From NCBI GenBank assembly GCA_023386965.1, contig JAEWIR010000046.1:124001-188000 (forward strand): a DNA stretch of 64,000 nt, written 5' to 3'. The position numbers and the translations under genes were made by a program. This document shows, piece by piece, positions 16,881 to 24,729 of the stretch. The notes beneath the pieces were generated by a model. It ran no database searches. It was not told the origin of the DNA and saw only the letters and a program-made list of their open reading frames with translations. The stretch is from Bacteroidota bacterium (GTDB lineage: Bacteria; Bacteroidota; Bacteroidia; Flavobacteriales; Weeksellaceae). The first letter of the stretch is position 1. Each line of letters begins with the position of its first letter.

Positions 16881-17640
16881 ACAGGTGAATATCTCTTTTA
16901 GTATATACCGTAAGACAACTATTGTTGTGCCAAATTTTCAGTTTAGATGTTTAGAGCCAAAATGCAAGATTTCAGATGTCAGACATCAGATCATCCAATT
17001 GCAGGGATTTTTATCACAAGGTGCACCAAGGTTTTTTACAATGGACACGAAGTGGCTTCGAGAGCTTCATGCACCCGATGCAAAAGCCAGGGCCTCCGCT
17101 GTACGCAGAATAGGTCTCGTCGAGGATGGGATGACATAAGTAAAAAGTGGGTTTAGTTAACCACGGAGCCACGGGGGAGGCGCAGAGGGCACGGTCGTCT
17201 TTGAGGTAGCATTGTGTTTGAGTATTTAAGTAATTGTGTTTGAGTTTTTGAGGCGGGGGTTCGCGTAACGCGGGAGAGATCTCGTCGGGGACGGATGACA
17301 AAAGTTAATAGTGGGGTTAGTTGAACCACGGAGGCACGGAGAATCCGTATTAATTGTAGAGGAGTGATGGAGGATAGGGAGTCCGCTGAAGGCGGGAGAG
17401 ATCCCTACGGGATGACAAAACAGGAGCCAAGGCTTCCGACAGAGTCGGAAGAGATCCTTATAGGATGACAAAAACAGGAGCCAAGTAAAAAGTAAAAAGG
17501 TAAAAGTGGGTCGTGCCGTATTTCCGAACTTACAAGGAAGTCTTTGCGAGGAGCGACCGGAGGGAGAGATGCGGCAAGCTTGAGGAGGTTGTGCAAGGTA
17601 AAGTCATTATTCATGTAAATTCATGCAGCAAACAAATACG
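16881..17640. repeat. Intergenic tract with several repeat families
   Basis: The 939-base gap 16881-17819 has no convincing gene. Words: GATTTCAGATGTCAGACATC (16970-16990), CACAAGGTGCACCAAGG (17014-17031), GTTAACCACGGAGCCACGG (17157-17175), GAACCACGGAGGCACGGAG (17324-17342), three double-hairpin units (17254-17473) and the GCGAGGAGCGACCGGAGGG block (17537-17556) that matches the reverse complement of 2965-3003. Confidence 0.75.
17254..17473 (+). repeat. Three tandem double-hairpin units
   Basis: Each unit is hairpin 1 - AGAGATC - hairpin 2 - GATGACAAAA. Unit 1: CGCG/CGCG (17262-17272) then a poorer ATC...GGAT arm. Unit 2: CCGC/GCGG (17383-17395) then ATCCC-TAC-GGGAT (17401-17413). Unit 3: CTTCCGAC-AGA-GTCGGAAG (17433-17451) then ATCCT-TAT-AGGAT (17454-17466). 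The stem bases differ among units but stay paired, while the words outside the stems are constant. Confidence 0.7.
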
Positions 17641-17798
17641 AAACTTGCAACTGTGGTGATATATGGATTATATGGCTGGAGTACCGCCTAAACCGCAAAC
17701 ATAATTTAATATTTGTCAATATGTATTATACATGCCCAATTTTGCCCAATTATTGGTAATGTTAAGTGTTCTTTACATGAATATCCACAAAAAATCAT

Positions 17799-17806
17799 TA
17801 TTTTTG
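17799..17806 (+). promoter_or_regulatory. Candidate -7 promoter box
   Basis: TATTTTTG fits TAnnTTTG and ends 13 bases before the ATG at 17820. The DNA upstream (17640-17798) is AT-rich with CATGCCCAATTTTGCCCAAT; no clear -33 partner. Confidence 0.4.
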
Positions 17807-17819
17807 GCGAAAACATATA

Positions 17820-18083
17820 ATGATGATATTGAATTTATTCCGTACACGGGAACGTGAACTTGAGTTTGGCGAAAAAGAATGGTCCAAAGCGGAAACCAAA
17901 AACAGTTATGTTCTTTCAATTGACCTTAACAACATAAAGATTCGCAAAAGCAGCCGTTTCCTGCTTTTTGTACTACAGGGTAGGCGCTATGTTTTTCTTT
18001 CAGAGGGTTCGGAAGTTTTGCAGGGTTCAAAATTGCATTATATGTCACATTTCCCGTTTACAGGTAAAGTTTTGATAAAGTAG
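17820..18083 (+). CDS. Small hypothetical protein upstream of the polysaccharide locus
   Basis: An 87-residue basic protein starting MMILNLFRTRERELEFG. The central part (KIRKSSRFLLFVLQGRRYVFLSE) is rich in Arg, Lys and aromatic residues with a strand-like pattern; no membrane segment. A promoter-like box stands just upstream. It is 161 bases from the first polysaccharide gene and has the same direction, so it might be linked to the locus, but nothing shows a role. No family recognised. Confidence 0.5.
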   Translation: MMILNLFRTRERELEFGEKEWSKAETKNSYVLSIDLNNIKIRKSSRFLLFVLQGRRYVFLSEGSEVLQGSKLHYMSHFPFTGKVLIK

Positions 18084-18221
18084 TGGGATAGACGGGAACA
18101 CTCGCATTGGACTGATTGAGGCATAAGACTGACATTGTACTGGCGACTTTTTGATTTACAATTTGTCGCTGTAACTCCTAAAAAATATTTACAGCATCAA
18201 TCCGCATTCCCGCAGATTGTA

Positions 18222-18229
18222 TATCTTTG
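18222..18229 (+). promoter_or_regulatory. Probable main promoter of the polysaccharide locus (-7 box)
   Basis: TATCTTTG fits TAnnTTTG and lies 15 bases before the first ATG of the wza-like gene, giving a very short leader. The 161-base gap 18084-18244 has no terminator or anti-termination element that I can identify. Confidence 0.55.
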
Positions 18230-18244
18230 CAAGAATTTACGCTC

Positions 18245-19039
18245 ATGATGAAAAACAGTATCTATTTTTTATTGCTGCTCCTTGCCATATCATCCTGCAA
18301 ACCCAAGGAAAATATGGTTTATATGGATACAGACCGTGCTTTGGCAGAACAGCAGGTACAGCAGGCTGTTTTTGAAGGTTCCCGACTTCAGACCGGTGAT
18401 TTGCTGGATATCAAAGTCACAGCATTTGACGAATATGCTGTCCGTCCCTTCAATCTTCATTCCATGAATCAGGTGAGTACACCGGCTGAATCCCAAAATA
18501 CTCAGGCTGCACAAACTGCACCTCAGGGTTATATGGTTGATAACGAAGGTTATATAACATTTCCTGTTCTGGGTCGCCTTTTTGTAAAAGGGATGACTAT
18601 GGCGCAGCTTCGCACAGATCTGGAACAGCGTCTGAAACAATATCTTTCTGATCCTCTGGTTTCAATCCGTCAGCTTAATTTCAATGTAACTGTCTTAGGC
18701 GAAGTGAAAAGTCCGGGCCAGTACACAAGTGCCACTGATAAAGTTACCGTATTTCAGGCATTAGGAATGGCCGGAGACATGACTGATTATGGAGACAGGA
18801 CCAAGGTGAGGCTTATCCGTCATGAAGCAACTGGTGATGCTACCTATGTGCTGGATTTTACAGATAAAAACATTACTTCTTCGCCGTATTATTATCTGCA
18901 GCAAAATGATGTGCTTTACGTGGAGCCGGATGATATTAAGAAAAAATCTGCTAATGTAGATCCCAACCGAAATCTGGCCTTCCAGATTGGGGGTGTTGTG
19001 CTGGGTCTTGCTTCTATACTGATTACTTTATTACGATAA
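18245..19039 (+). CDS. wza: Polysaccharide export outer-membrane lipoprotein (Wza type)
   Basis: A 264-residue lipoprotein: hydrophobic signal then LAISSC with Cys18 as the lipidation site. Seen: a Poly_export domain at about 40-140 (LQTGDLLDIKVTAFDEY...VDNEGYITFPVLG), a SLBB domain (NVTVLGEVKSPGQYT, about 150-220) and a C-terminal hydrophobic helix (about 243-264). Family role: outer-membrane pore for capsule or exopolysaccharide export. Start is ATGATG at 18245; an upstream in-frame TTG falls in the promoter box. First gene of the locus, five bases from wzc. Confidence 0.93.
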   Translation: MMKNSIYFLLLLLAISSCKPKENMVYMDTDRALAEQQVQQAVFEGSRLQTGDLLDIKVTAFDEYAVRPFNLHSMNQVSTPAESQNTQAAQTAPQGYMVDNEGYITFPVLGRLFVKGMTMAQLRTDLEQRLKQYLSDPLVSIRQLNFNVTVLGEVKSPGQYTSATDKVTVFQALGMAGDMTDYGDRTKVRLIRHEATGDATYVLDFTDKNITSSPYYYLQQNDVLYVEPDDIKKKSANVDPNRNLAFQIGGVVLGLASILITLLR

Positions 19040-19043
19040 CTGA

Positions 19044-21377
19044 ATGGATATAACAGAAAAAATAGAACAGCGCAAGGACAGCGGTGAAATCAAAAGACAG
19101 ATTCAACGCTATTTACGCTGGTGGCCGCTTTTTGTAATCAGTGTGCTGTTGGGTCTTACCCTTGCATGGATCTACCTCCGCTATGCCACACCGCAGTATA
19201 TGAGCAAGGCTTCGCTTTATGTAAAAAGTGATAACGGCAAGCAGGGTGGGATGACAGGTCTTCAGGAATTCCAGAATATGACCCTGCCTTCGGGAATCAT
19301 GAGCAATGAAGTGGATAACGAACTTTCCGTCATCAAGTCAAAACCGCTGCTGTATAATGTAGTGAAAGCGCTAAAGCTTGAAATCAGGCTCATTAATGAA
19401 GGTAATGTGAAAGAGGCTGAACTCTATGAGAACAGTCCCATTGAGGGAGTGATTAACGGACTTAAAAATCCACGTTCATTCAGCAGTTCCACTTATTCCA
19501 TTGAACCTGCAGGTACAGGATTTGTCCTAAAAACAGATAAGAAACAGTATCCCGGCAGCTTTGGCAAACCGCTGGAGCTTGATTTTGGTTCAGTTACGCT
19601 GACCCGGAGAGCCGATATTAAATTTAGCGGACCGCTGAAGCTGGTTATTACCAATCCTAAGGTAGTAGCTGACCAACTGGAAGCTTCAATTTCAGTTGTT
19701 ATTCCACAAAAGAAATCTTCAATAATGGAACTGAGCCGCGTGGGTATTAATCCGCTGCGCTCCGAAGATATCCTGAATGAACTTATCCGCCAGTATAACG
19801 GCGATGCCATAAAAGACAAAAATGCAGAAGCAGTTGCTACTGCCAGATTTATTGATGAAAGGCTGGACCTGATCACCAAGGAACTGGGCGGTATTGAAAG
19901 CCGTAAGGAAAATTTTAAAGCTGCCAATAAAATTGCTGACCTTCAGGCCCAGGCCGAACTCAGTATGCAGAATGCCAGTGAGAATACTAAAAAACTCATG
20001 GATATCGGAACTCAGCTGGAAATGGTGGATTCCGTACTCCGAATAGCCAATTCATCCAATAACGACCAGCTGCTGCCTACCAATGTGGGTATGCCTTCCG
20101 GCCTTGATGGTGTCATTGAGGAATATAATCAACTGGTGCTTACACGTAATCGTACATTGAGACAGGCAACCCCTTCCAACCCTGCAGTACAACAGTTCAA
20201 CAGAGACATCAGCTCCATGAGGAATCTTATCCGCGATAACCTGCGGAAGTCGCGTATGAGCCTGCAGGTAGCCAGAGGGCAGATTCAGAATCAGATCAAT
20301 CAGTCTGGTGTTGCTATCAGTAAGTTTCCACAGCAGGAGCGTGTATTCCGTGATATTGAGAGACAGCAGAATCTGAAAGAGGCCTTATTCCTTTATCTGC
20401 TTCAAAAACGTGAAGAAACTTCCATCGCACTATCTGTAAATACGCCAAAGGCTAAAGTTGTGAATCCCGCATACACGCTGGCAGCACCTGTGGCTCCTAA
20501 AACCAATACGGTTTATTTGCTGGCGGGGCTTATAGCTCTTGTACTTCCGGCAGCCTTCCTATATACAAAGTTTGCGCTCGATACCTATATTCACAGCCGC
20601 CGTGACATTCGCCAGCTATTGCCTGATATTCCTGTAGTGGGCGAAATTCCGCATGCTGATGATGGCGAAGGAGCTCTGGTTAAACAGAACGATTTCACTT
20701 CTTTTGCGGAATCTTTCAGGATTATGCTTACCAACATGAAGTTTGTGCTGCGTAAGCCTGAGCCGGGTAAAGCACCTGTAATTATGATCTCCTCCTCTGT
20801 AAAAGGTGAAGGTAAGACAACTGTAGCTGTTAATACGGCACTTACTTTAGCACAGAACCGCAAAGTTCTGCTTATTGGTGCAGATATCCGAAATCCACAG
20901 TTTAAAAGGTTTATGAATCTTTCCCCGGTTGGACTTACCGATTTCCTGGCTTCAGATGATATAAGTGCAGACAGTTACATAGAGCAGTCCGCCCTTAATC
21001 CCAAACTGGACGTTATACCTAGTGGAAGTATCGCTCCGAATCCTACGGAATTGCTGGCTAATCCAAAATTTGGAGATGTGGTGGAAGGTTTCAAGTACCG
21101 TTACGATTACATCGTAATTGATACTGCGCCTATGCTGATGGTAAGTGATACCTTCAACTTGCTGGAATACATGGACCTGATGCTGTATGTAATGCGGGCG
21201 GAGCATACAGAAAGAGATATGCTTGAATTTGCTGACCAGATCCGACGCGAGAATGCACAGGGCAGATTTGCCGTGATCCTTAATGATGTTAAGAACCTGC
21301 ATTTAAGTTACGGAAATAAATACGGGTACGGTTATTATACAGAGGGACCCAAAAAGAAAAAATGGTTTGGCCTTTAA
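19044..21377 (+). CDS. wzc: Wzc-type tyrosine autokinase and polysaccharide co-polymerase
   Basis: A 777-residue inner-membrane protein: Wzz-like domain with helix 1 at about 28-48 and helix 2 at about 490-510, long coiled coil between (about 260-450), then a BY-kinase domain. Walker A is SSVKGEGKTT with Lys591; Walker A' is LLIGADIRNP and Walker B is IVIDTAPM. The C-terminus has a tyrosine cluster (SYGNKYGYGYY) that is the autophosphorylation tail, then basic KKKKW. It controls chain length and gates export with Wza. The IGAD form of Walker A' differs from the commoner IDAD. Confidence 0.93.
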   Translation: MDITEKIEQRKDSGEIKRQIQRYLRWWPLFVISVLLGLTLAWIYLRYATPQYMSKASLYVKSDNGKQGGMTGLQEFQNMTLPSGIMSNEVDNELSVIKSKPLLYNVVKALKLEIRLINEGNVKEAELYENSPIEGVINGLKNPRSFSSSTYSIEPAGTGFVLKTDKKQYPGSFGKPLELDFGSVTLTRRADIKFSGPLKLVITNPKVVADQLEASISVVIPQKKSSIMELSRVGINPLRSEDILNELIRQYNGDAIKDKNAEAVATARFIDERLDLITKELGGIESRKENFKAANKIADLQAQAELSMQNASENTKKLMDIGTQLEMVDSVLRIANSSNNDQLLPTNVGMPSGLDGVIEEYNQLVLTRNRTLRQATPSNPAVQQFNRDISSMRNLIRDNLRKSRMSLQVARGQIQNQINQSGVAISKFPQQERVFRDIERQQNLKEALFLYLLQKREETSIALSVNTPKAKVVNPAYTLAAPVAPKTNTVYLLAGLIALVLPAAFLYTKFALDTYIHSRRDIRQLLPDIPVVGEIPHADDGEGALVKQNDFTSFAESFRIMLTNMKFVLRKPEPGKAPVIMISSSVKGEGKTTVAVNTALTLAQNRKVLLIGADIRNPQFKRFMNLSPVGLTDFLASDDISADSYIEQSALNPKLDVIPSGSIAPNPTELLANPKFGDVVEGFKYRYDYIVIDTAPMLMVSDTFNLLEYMDLMLYVMRAEHTERDMLEFADQIRRENAQGRFAVILNDVKNLHLSYGNKYGYGYYTEGPKKKKWFGL

Positions 21378-21437
21378 TATCCGCAAGGTAAGACAGTGTT
21401 TAATTAATACTTCGTATCTTACCTAAATCAGAATTTA

Positions 21438-22745
21438 ATGAATCATCAAATTGCCGTTATCGGACTGGGTTATGTAGGCTTGCCATTGGCACAGCTGCTT
21501 GCCACCCGCTACCCCGTAGTAGGATTTGATACAGATGGCGGACGAGTAGAACAATTGATGTCCGGTATAGACCAAACAGGTGAAATTCCGGCAAAAGTTC
21601 TGCACGAAGTGCTGGTTGTGGAAAATCCTTATGTTACGGCCGAAACACCAACCGGTGCTGTAAAGACCGGCTTATATTGTTGTACAGACGAAACCCAGAT
21701 TGAAGGTGCAAATACTTATATCGTAACGGTGCCCACACCTATTGACAGGAGTAACCGTCCGGATCTGAGACCGCTGTTCCTGGCTTCGGAAACTGTTGGC
21801 CGTGTCCTGAAAAAAGGCGACTTGGTCATTTATGAATCTACAGTCTATCCCGGTGTGACCGAGGAAGAATGTGTACCCATTCTTGAAAAGATATCAGGAC
21901 TGAAGTTTAATGTTGATTTCTTTTGCGGTTACTCTCCCGAGAGAGTGAATCCGGGAGACCGGGAGAATACCATTGACAAAATTGTAAAAGTGACTTCGGG
22001 TTCCACTCCTGAAGTTGGCCTGCTGGTGGACAGTCTGTATCGCTCTGTGATAACTGCCGGCACCCATCCTGCGCCATCCATTAAGGTAGCTGAGGCTTCA
22101 AAGGTAGTCGAAAACGCGCAGCGCGATATTAATATTGCATTCGTTAACGAACTTGCGAAGATTTTCTCGCTGATGGAAATTGACACCAAAGAGGTATTGG
22201 CGGCTGCCCAAACCAAATGGAACTTCCTTCCTTTCAAACCCGGACTCGTGGGTGGGCACTGCATCGGCGTAGATCCCTTTTATCTGATAGAGAAGGCGCA
22301 CAGTGTAGGTCATTATTCCGAGCTGATCCTGGCGGCCCGCAGGGTAAACGATTCCATGGGTATGTTTGTAGGAAGTCAGGTCGTAAAGCTAATGATCCGT
22401 GAAGGCATAAGGGTAAAAGGAGCTCAAGTATTGATTTTGGGGTTTACCTTCAAAGAAAACTGCAGAGACATTCGTAATACAAAAATTATTGATGTAGTGG
22501 CCGCGCTGCGTGATTACAGTACCGAGGTGACCGTCTATGATCCCTGGGCAGATCCTCTGCAGGTTACGCGTGAGTATGGACTGGACTGCCTTGCTGAAAT
22601 GGTCCCCGGCAGGAAATATGAGGCAATTATCCACGGAGTTGCGCATGCTGAATTCCGGGATATGGATCTTAGGTCTTACCTCAGCGAAAATGGAGTTATA
22701 TATGATGTTAAAGGAACACTTCACGAAAGTGATTCCCGATTATAA
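21438..22745 (+). CDS. UDP-sugar 6-dehydrogenase (WbpO/TviB type)
   Basis: A 435-residue NAD-dependent dehydrogenase that oxidises C6 of a UDP-hexose or UDP-HexNAc to the uronate in two steps. Seen: Rossmann IAVIGLGYVGLPLA at the N-terminus, TVPTPID, the catalytic loop GLVGGHCIGVDPFYL with its Cys, and a C-terminal NAD-type domain (VLILGFTFKENCRDIRNTK). The GGHCIGVDPFYL form is typical of the TviB/WbpO/WbpA branch acting on N-acetylated sugars rather than on UDP-glucose. It predicts an acidic sugar in the polymer. Confidence 0.9.
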   Translation: MNHQIAVIGLGYVGLPLAQLLATRYPVVGFDTDGGRVEQLMSGIDQTGEIPAKVLHEVLVVENPYVTAETPTGAVKTGLYCCTDETQIEGANTYIVTVPTPIDRSNRPDLRPLFLASETVGRVLKKGDLVIYESTVYPGVTEEECVPILEKISGLKFNVDFFCGYSPERVNPGDRENTIDKIVKVTSGSTPEVGLLVDSLYRSVITAGTHPAPSIKVAEASKVVENAQRDINIAFVNELAKIFSLMEIDTKEVLAAAQTKWNFLPFKPGLVGGHCIGVDPFYLIEKAHSVGHYSELILAARRVNDSMGMFVGSQVVKLMIREGIRVKGAQVLILGFTFKENCRDIRNTKIIDVVAALRDYSTEVTVYDPWADPLQVTREYGLDCLAEMVPGRKYEAIIHGVAHAEFRDMDLRSYLSENGVIYDVKGTLHESDSRL

Positions 22746-22774
22746 ATTAATAGTAAAAGCACTGAAACACACAA

Positions 22775-23806
22775 ATGAAAATTCAAAATAAAGTTCTACT
22801 TATCACCGGTGGTACCGGTTCTTTTGGAAGTGCCGTCCTTAACCGCTTTCTTAACACCGATCATTTCCGCGAGATCCGCATCTTTTCCCGTGACGAAAAG
22901 AAGCAGGATGACATGCGCGTACAGTATAAAAACGATAAGATCAAATATTATATAGGCGACGTCCGCGATTATGCCAGTGTTGAACCTGCGACCCGTGGTG
23001 TTGATTATGTCTTTCACGCAGCTGCACTCAAACAGGTGCCTTCCTGTGAGTTTTTTCCCATGCAGGCGGTTAAAACCAATGTTGAAGGTACACAGAATGT
23101 CATCAGAGCCTCAGCAGTGAACAAGGTTCAGAAGGTGATCTGTCTGAGTACGGATAAAGCCGCATATCCCATCAATGCTATGGGAATCTCAAAGGCCATG
23201 ATGGAGAAGGTAGCTGTGGCGGAGTCACGCAGCCTTACCGAAACAGTGGTCTGCCTTACCCGTTACGGAAATGTTATGGGCTCCCGCGGTTCGGTGATTC
23301 CTCTTTTTCTGAACCAGATCAAAAAAGGTGAAAAGATTACAGTTACCGATCCTAATATGTCGCGCTTCTTTATGTCACTGGAAGACGCAGTAGATTTGGT
23401 GCTTTTTGCGTTTGAAAATGCCAATCCGGGCGATCTTTTCGTCAACAAGGCACCGGCAGGTAAAATAGGGGACCTTGCTAAGGCGCTAATGGAGCTTACC
23501 GGCAAGGATGTTCCGGTGAAGGTGATAGGAACGCGGCATGGTGAGAAGCTTTATGAAACCCTCTGTACGCGCGAAGAAATGCTTCATGCCGAAGATATGG
23601 GTGATTTCTACCGGATCCCGGCTGATAACCGCGACCTTAACTATGCCAAATATTTTTCTGAAGGCGAAAGGGATATTTCCAAGATAGAAGATTACCACTC
23701 CCACAATACGGAACAGCAGGATGTTGAGGGACTTAAGAAGTTGATTTCTACACTGCCGCTTATCCGTAGGGAAGTTTTTGGGGAGGATCCTGCTTTTTAT
23801 GTGTAG
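22775..23806 (+). CDS. capE: UDP-GlcNAc 4,6-dehydratase/5-epimerase (CapE/FnlA type)
   Basis: A 343-residue soluble extended SDR. Seen: TGGTGSFG nucleotide motif at 11-18, STDKAAYPINAMG, and Met136-x-x-x-Lys140 in place of the usual Tyr-x-x-x-Lys, a change known in inverting UDP-GlcNAc 4,6-dehydratases. It makes the first intermediate towards UDP-L-FucNAc (and its isomers). The next two enzymes, CapF and CapG types, are also here, though a four-helix-bundle gene and a cupin gene have been placed between capE and capF. Starts at ATG 22775, 30 bases after the dehydrogenase. Confidence 0.9.
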   Translation: MKIQNKVLLITGGTGSFGSAVLNRFLNTDHFREIRIFSRDEKKQDDMRVQYKNDKIKYYIGDVRDYASVEPATRGVDYVFHAAALKQVPSCEFFPMQAVKTNVEGTQNVIRASAVNKVQKVICLSTDKAAYPINAMGISKAMMEKVAVAESRSLTETVVCLTRYGNVMGSRGSVIPLFLNQIKKGEKITVTDPNMSRFFMSLEDAVDLVLFAFENANPGDLFVNKAPAGKIGDLAKALMELTGKDVPVKVIGTRHGEKLYETLCTREEMLHAEDMGDFYRIPADNRDLNYAKYFSEGERDISKIEDYHSHNTEQQDVEGLKKLISTLPLIRREVFGEDPAFYV

Positions 23807-23808
23807 GA

Positions 23809-23833
23809 GGTGATTGGTGATTGGTGAATAGTG
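23809..23833 (+). repeat. Left inverted repeat of the four-helix-bundle cassette
   Basis: A 25-base array of GGTGATTGGTGA words directly after the capE stop codon. It matches the reverse complement of 24269-24293 at 22 of 25 positions. Confidence 0.75.
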
Positions 23834-23868
23834 ATTGGGGATTTGGTATATTTGGAAAAATTGATACA

Positions 23869-24150
23869 ATGGGAACCCATAAAAACCTTGATGTTTGGAA
23901 GAAAAGTGTTCAACTGGTCACAACCGTTTATCATCTGACTAGTGGATTTCCTAAGGAGGAAATATTTGGTTTAATGAATCAAATCAAACGTGCCATTGTT
24001 TCCATACCCAGTAACATCGCCGAAGGAGCCGCCAGAAATTCTGATAAGGAGCTTATTCACTTTCTGCATATTGCCCTGAGCAGTCATCAGGAACTGGATA
24101 CACAATTACTTATTGCAAGAAACTTAGGATATCTTCCAACTGATGACTAA
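23869..24150 (+). pseudogene. Four-helix-bundle protein (S23/TIGR02436 family) with an early stop
   Basis: Ninety-three residues from ATG 23869 (MGTHKNLDVWKKSVQL) with the family hallmarks: LDVWKKS, FPKEEIFGLMNQIKRA, VSIPSNIAEGAARNS and FLHIALSS. The frame stops at TAA 24148-24150, but the same frame runs on to 24216 with a perfect family tail (SKVLIELETVGKQLTALIRYL). So one codon appears to have turned to a stop, which removes most of helix 4. The family is known from 23S rRNA intervening sequences and as stray genes in polysaccharide loci; its function is unclear. It lies between inverted repeats, so it looks like an inserted cassette. Confidence 0.85.
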
Positions 24151-24221
24151 TCTAAAGTTCTCATTGAATTAGAAACAGTTGGAAAGCAACTGACTGCATT
24201 AATAAGATATTTATAAAATAA

Positions 24222-24716
24222 ATGAACAGCTGTACGGACGCTCAAGAAACAGGTCGCCATCAACCGGGCACCATTCACCAGTCACCAGTCACCGATCTTG
24301 TGCAACCCACCCTTTTGAAGGGTAACCGTCATCAGGACGGGCGTGGCACGCTGCGGTATAACAACGGTTTTTCTTTGCCCGGTGTCCGAAGGTTTTACAC
24401 CATACAAAATGCAGACACGCAATTTATACGTGCCTGGCAGGGCCATAGGGTGGAGCAGCGCTGGTTCTCGGCCATGACAGGCAGTTTTACAATTAAGCTG
24501 ATCCGTGTGGACCACTGGGACCGTCCGTCCAAAGACCTGAAGTCAGTGGACTTTGTTCTGGAATCAGATACGCTGGATATCCTTCATGTGCCTCCAGGAT
24601 TTATTTCATCCATTCAGGCCCGCGACGAAAATGCAGTACTTCTGGTTTTTGCCGATTATGAACTGGGTGCAAGCCAGGATGAGTACAGGTTCCCGGCAGA
24701 TTATTTTGAAAATTAA
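24222..24716 (+). CDS. Cupin sugar-isomerase-like protein (WxcM/FdtA type) with a repeat-derived N-terminus
   Basis: A 164-residue RmlC-like cupin. The domain runs from about residue 28 to 150: GVRRFYTIQ, a first cupin segment (FIRAWQGHRVEQRWF, with a His but fewer His than a metal cupin), and LHVPPGFISSI for the second. FdtA/WxcM relatives isomerise or epimerise keto-sugar nucleotides, so it could act on the CapE product. Residues 1-26 are encoded by CACCAGTCACC repeat DNA (24269-24293) and look unlike the family; GTG at 24300 could be the older start. It overlaps no gene and is followed by capF after 13 bases. Confidence 0.75.
   Translation: MNSCTDAQETGRHQPGTIHQSPVTDLVQPTLLKGNRHQDGRGTLRYNNGFSLPGVRRFYTIQNADTQFIRAWQGHRVEQRWFSAMTGSFTIKLIRVDHWDRPSKDLKSVDFVLESDTLDILHVPPGFISSIQARDENAVLLVFADYELGASQDEYRFPADYFEN
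24269..24293 (-). repeat. Right inverted repeat of the four-helix-bundle cassette
   Basis: CACCATTCACCAGTCACC plus one more word; the reverse complement of 23809-23833 at 22 of 25 positions. It falls inside the cupin reading frame. Confidence 0.75.
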
Positions 24717-24729
24717 GAAACACAGATTG

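Noticed and set aside
17014..17614. Overlapping minus-strand frames in the 17 kb tract
   Set aside because: They translate repeat words and hairpins; no start signals or protein-like composition.
18084..18244. JUMPstart/ops or a UpxY-type antitermination site before the polysaccharide locus
   Set aside because: No ops-like sequence and no NusG-like gene can be seen; only a -7 type promoter box is supported.
23869..24216. rRNA intervening sequence suggested by the S23-type gene
   Set aside because: No rRNA sequence flanks the gene; it sits inside a sugar operon.
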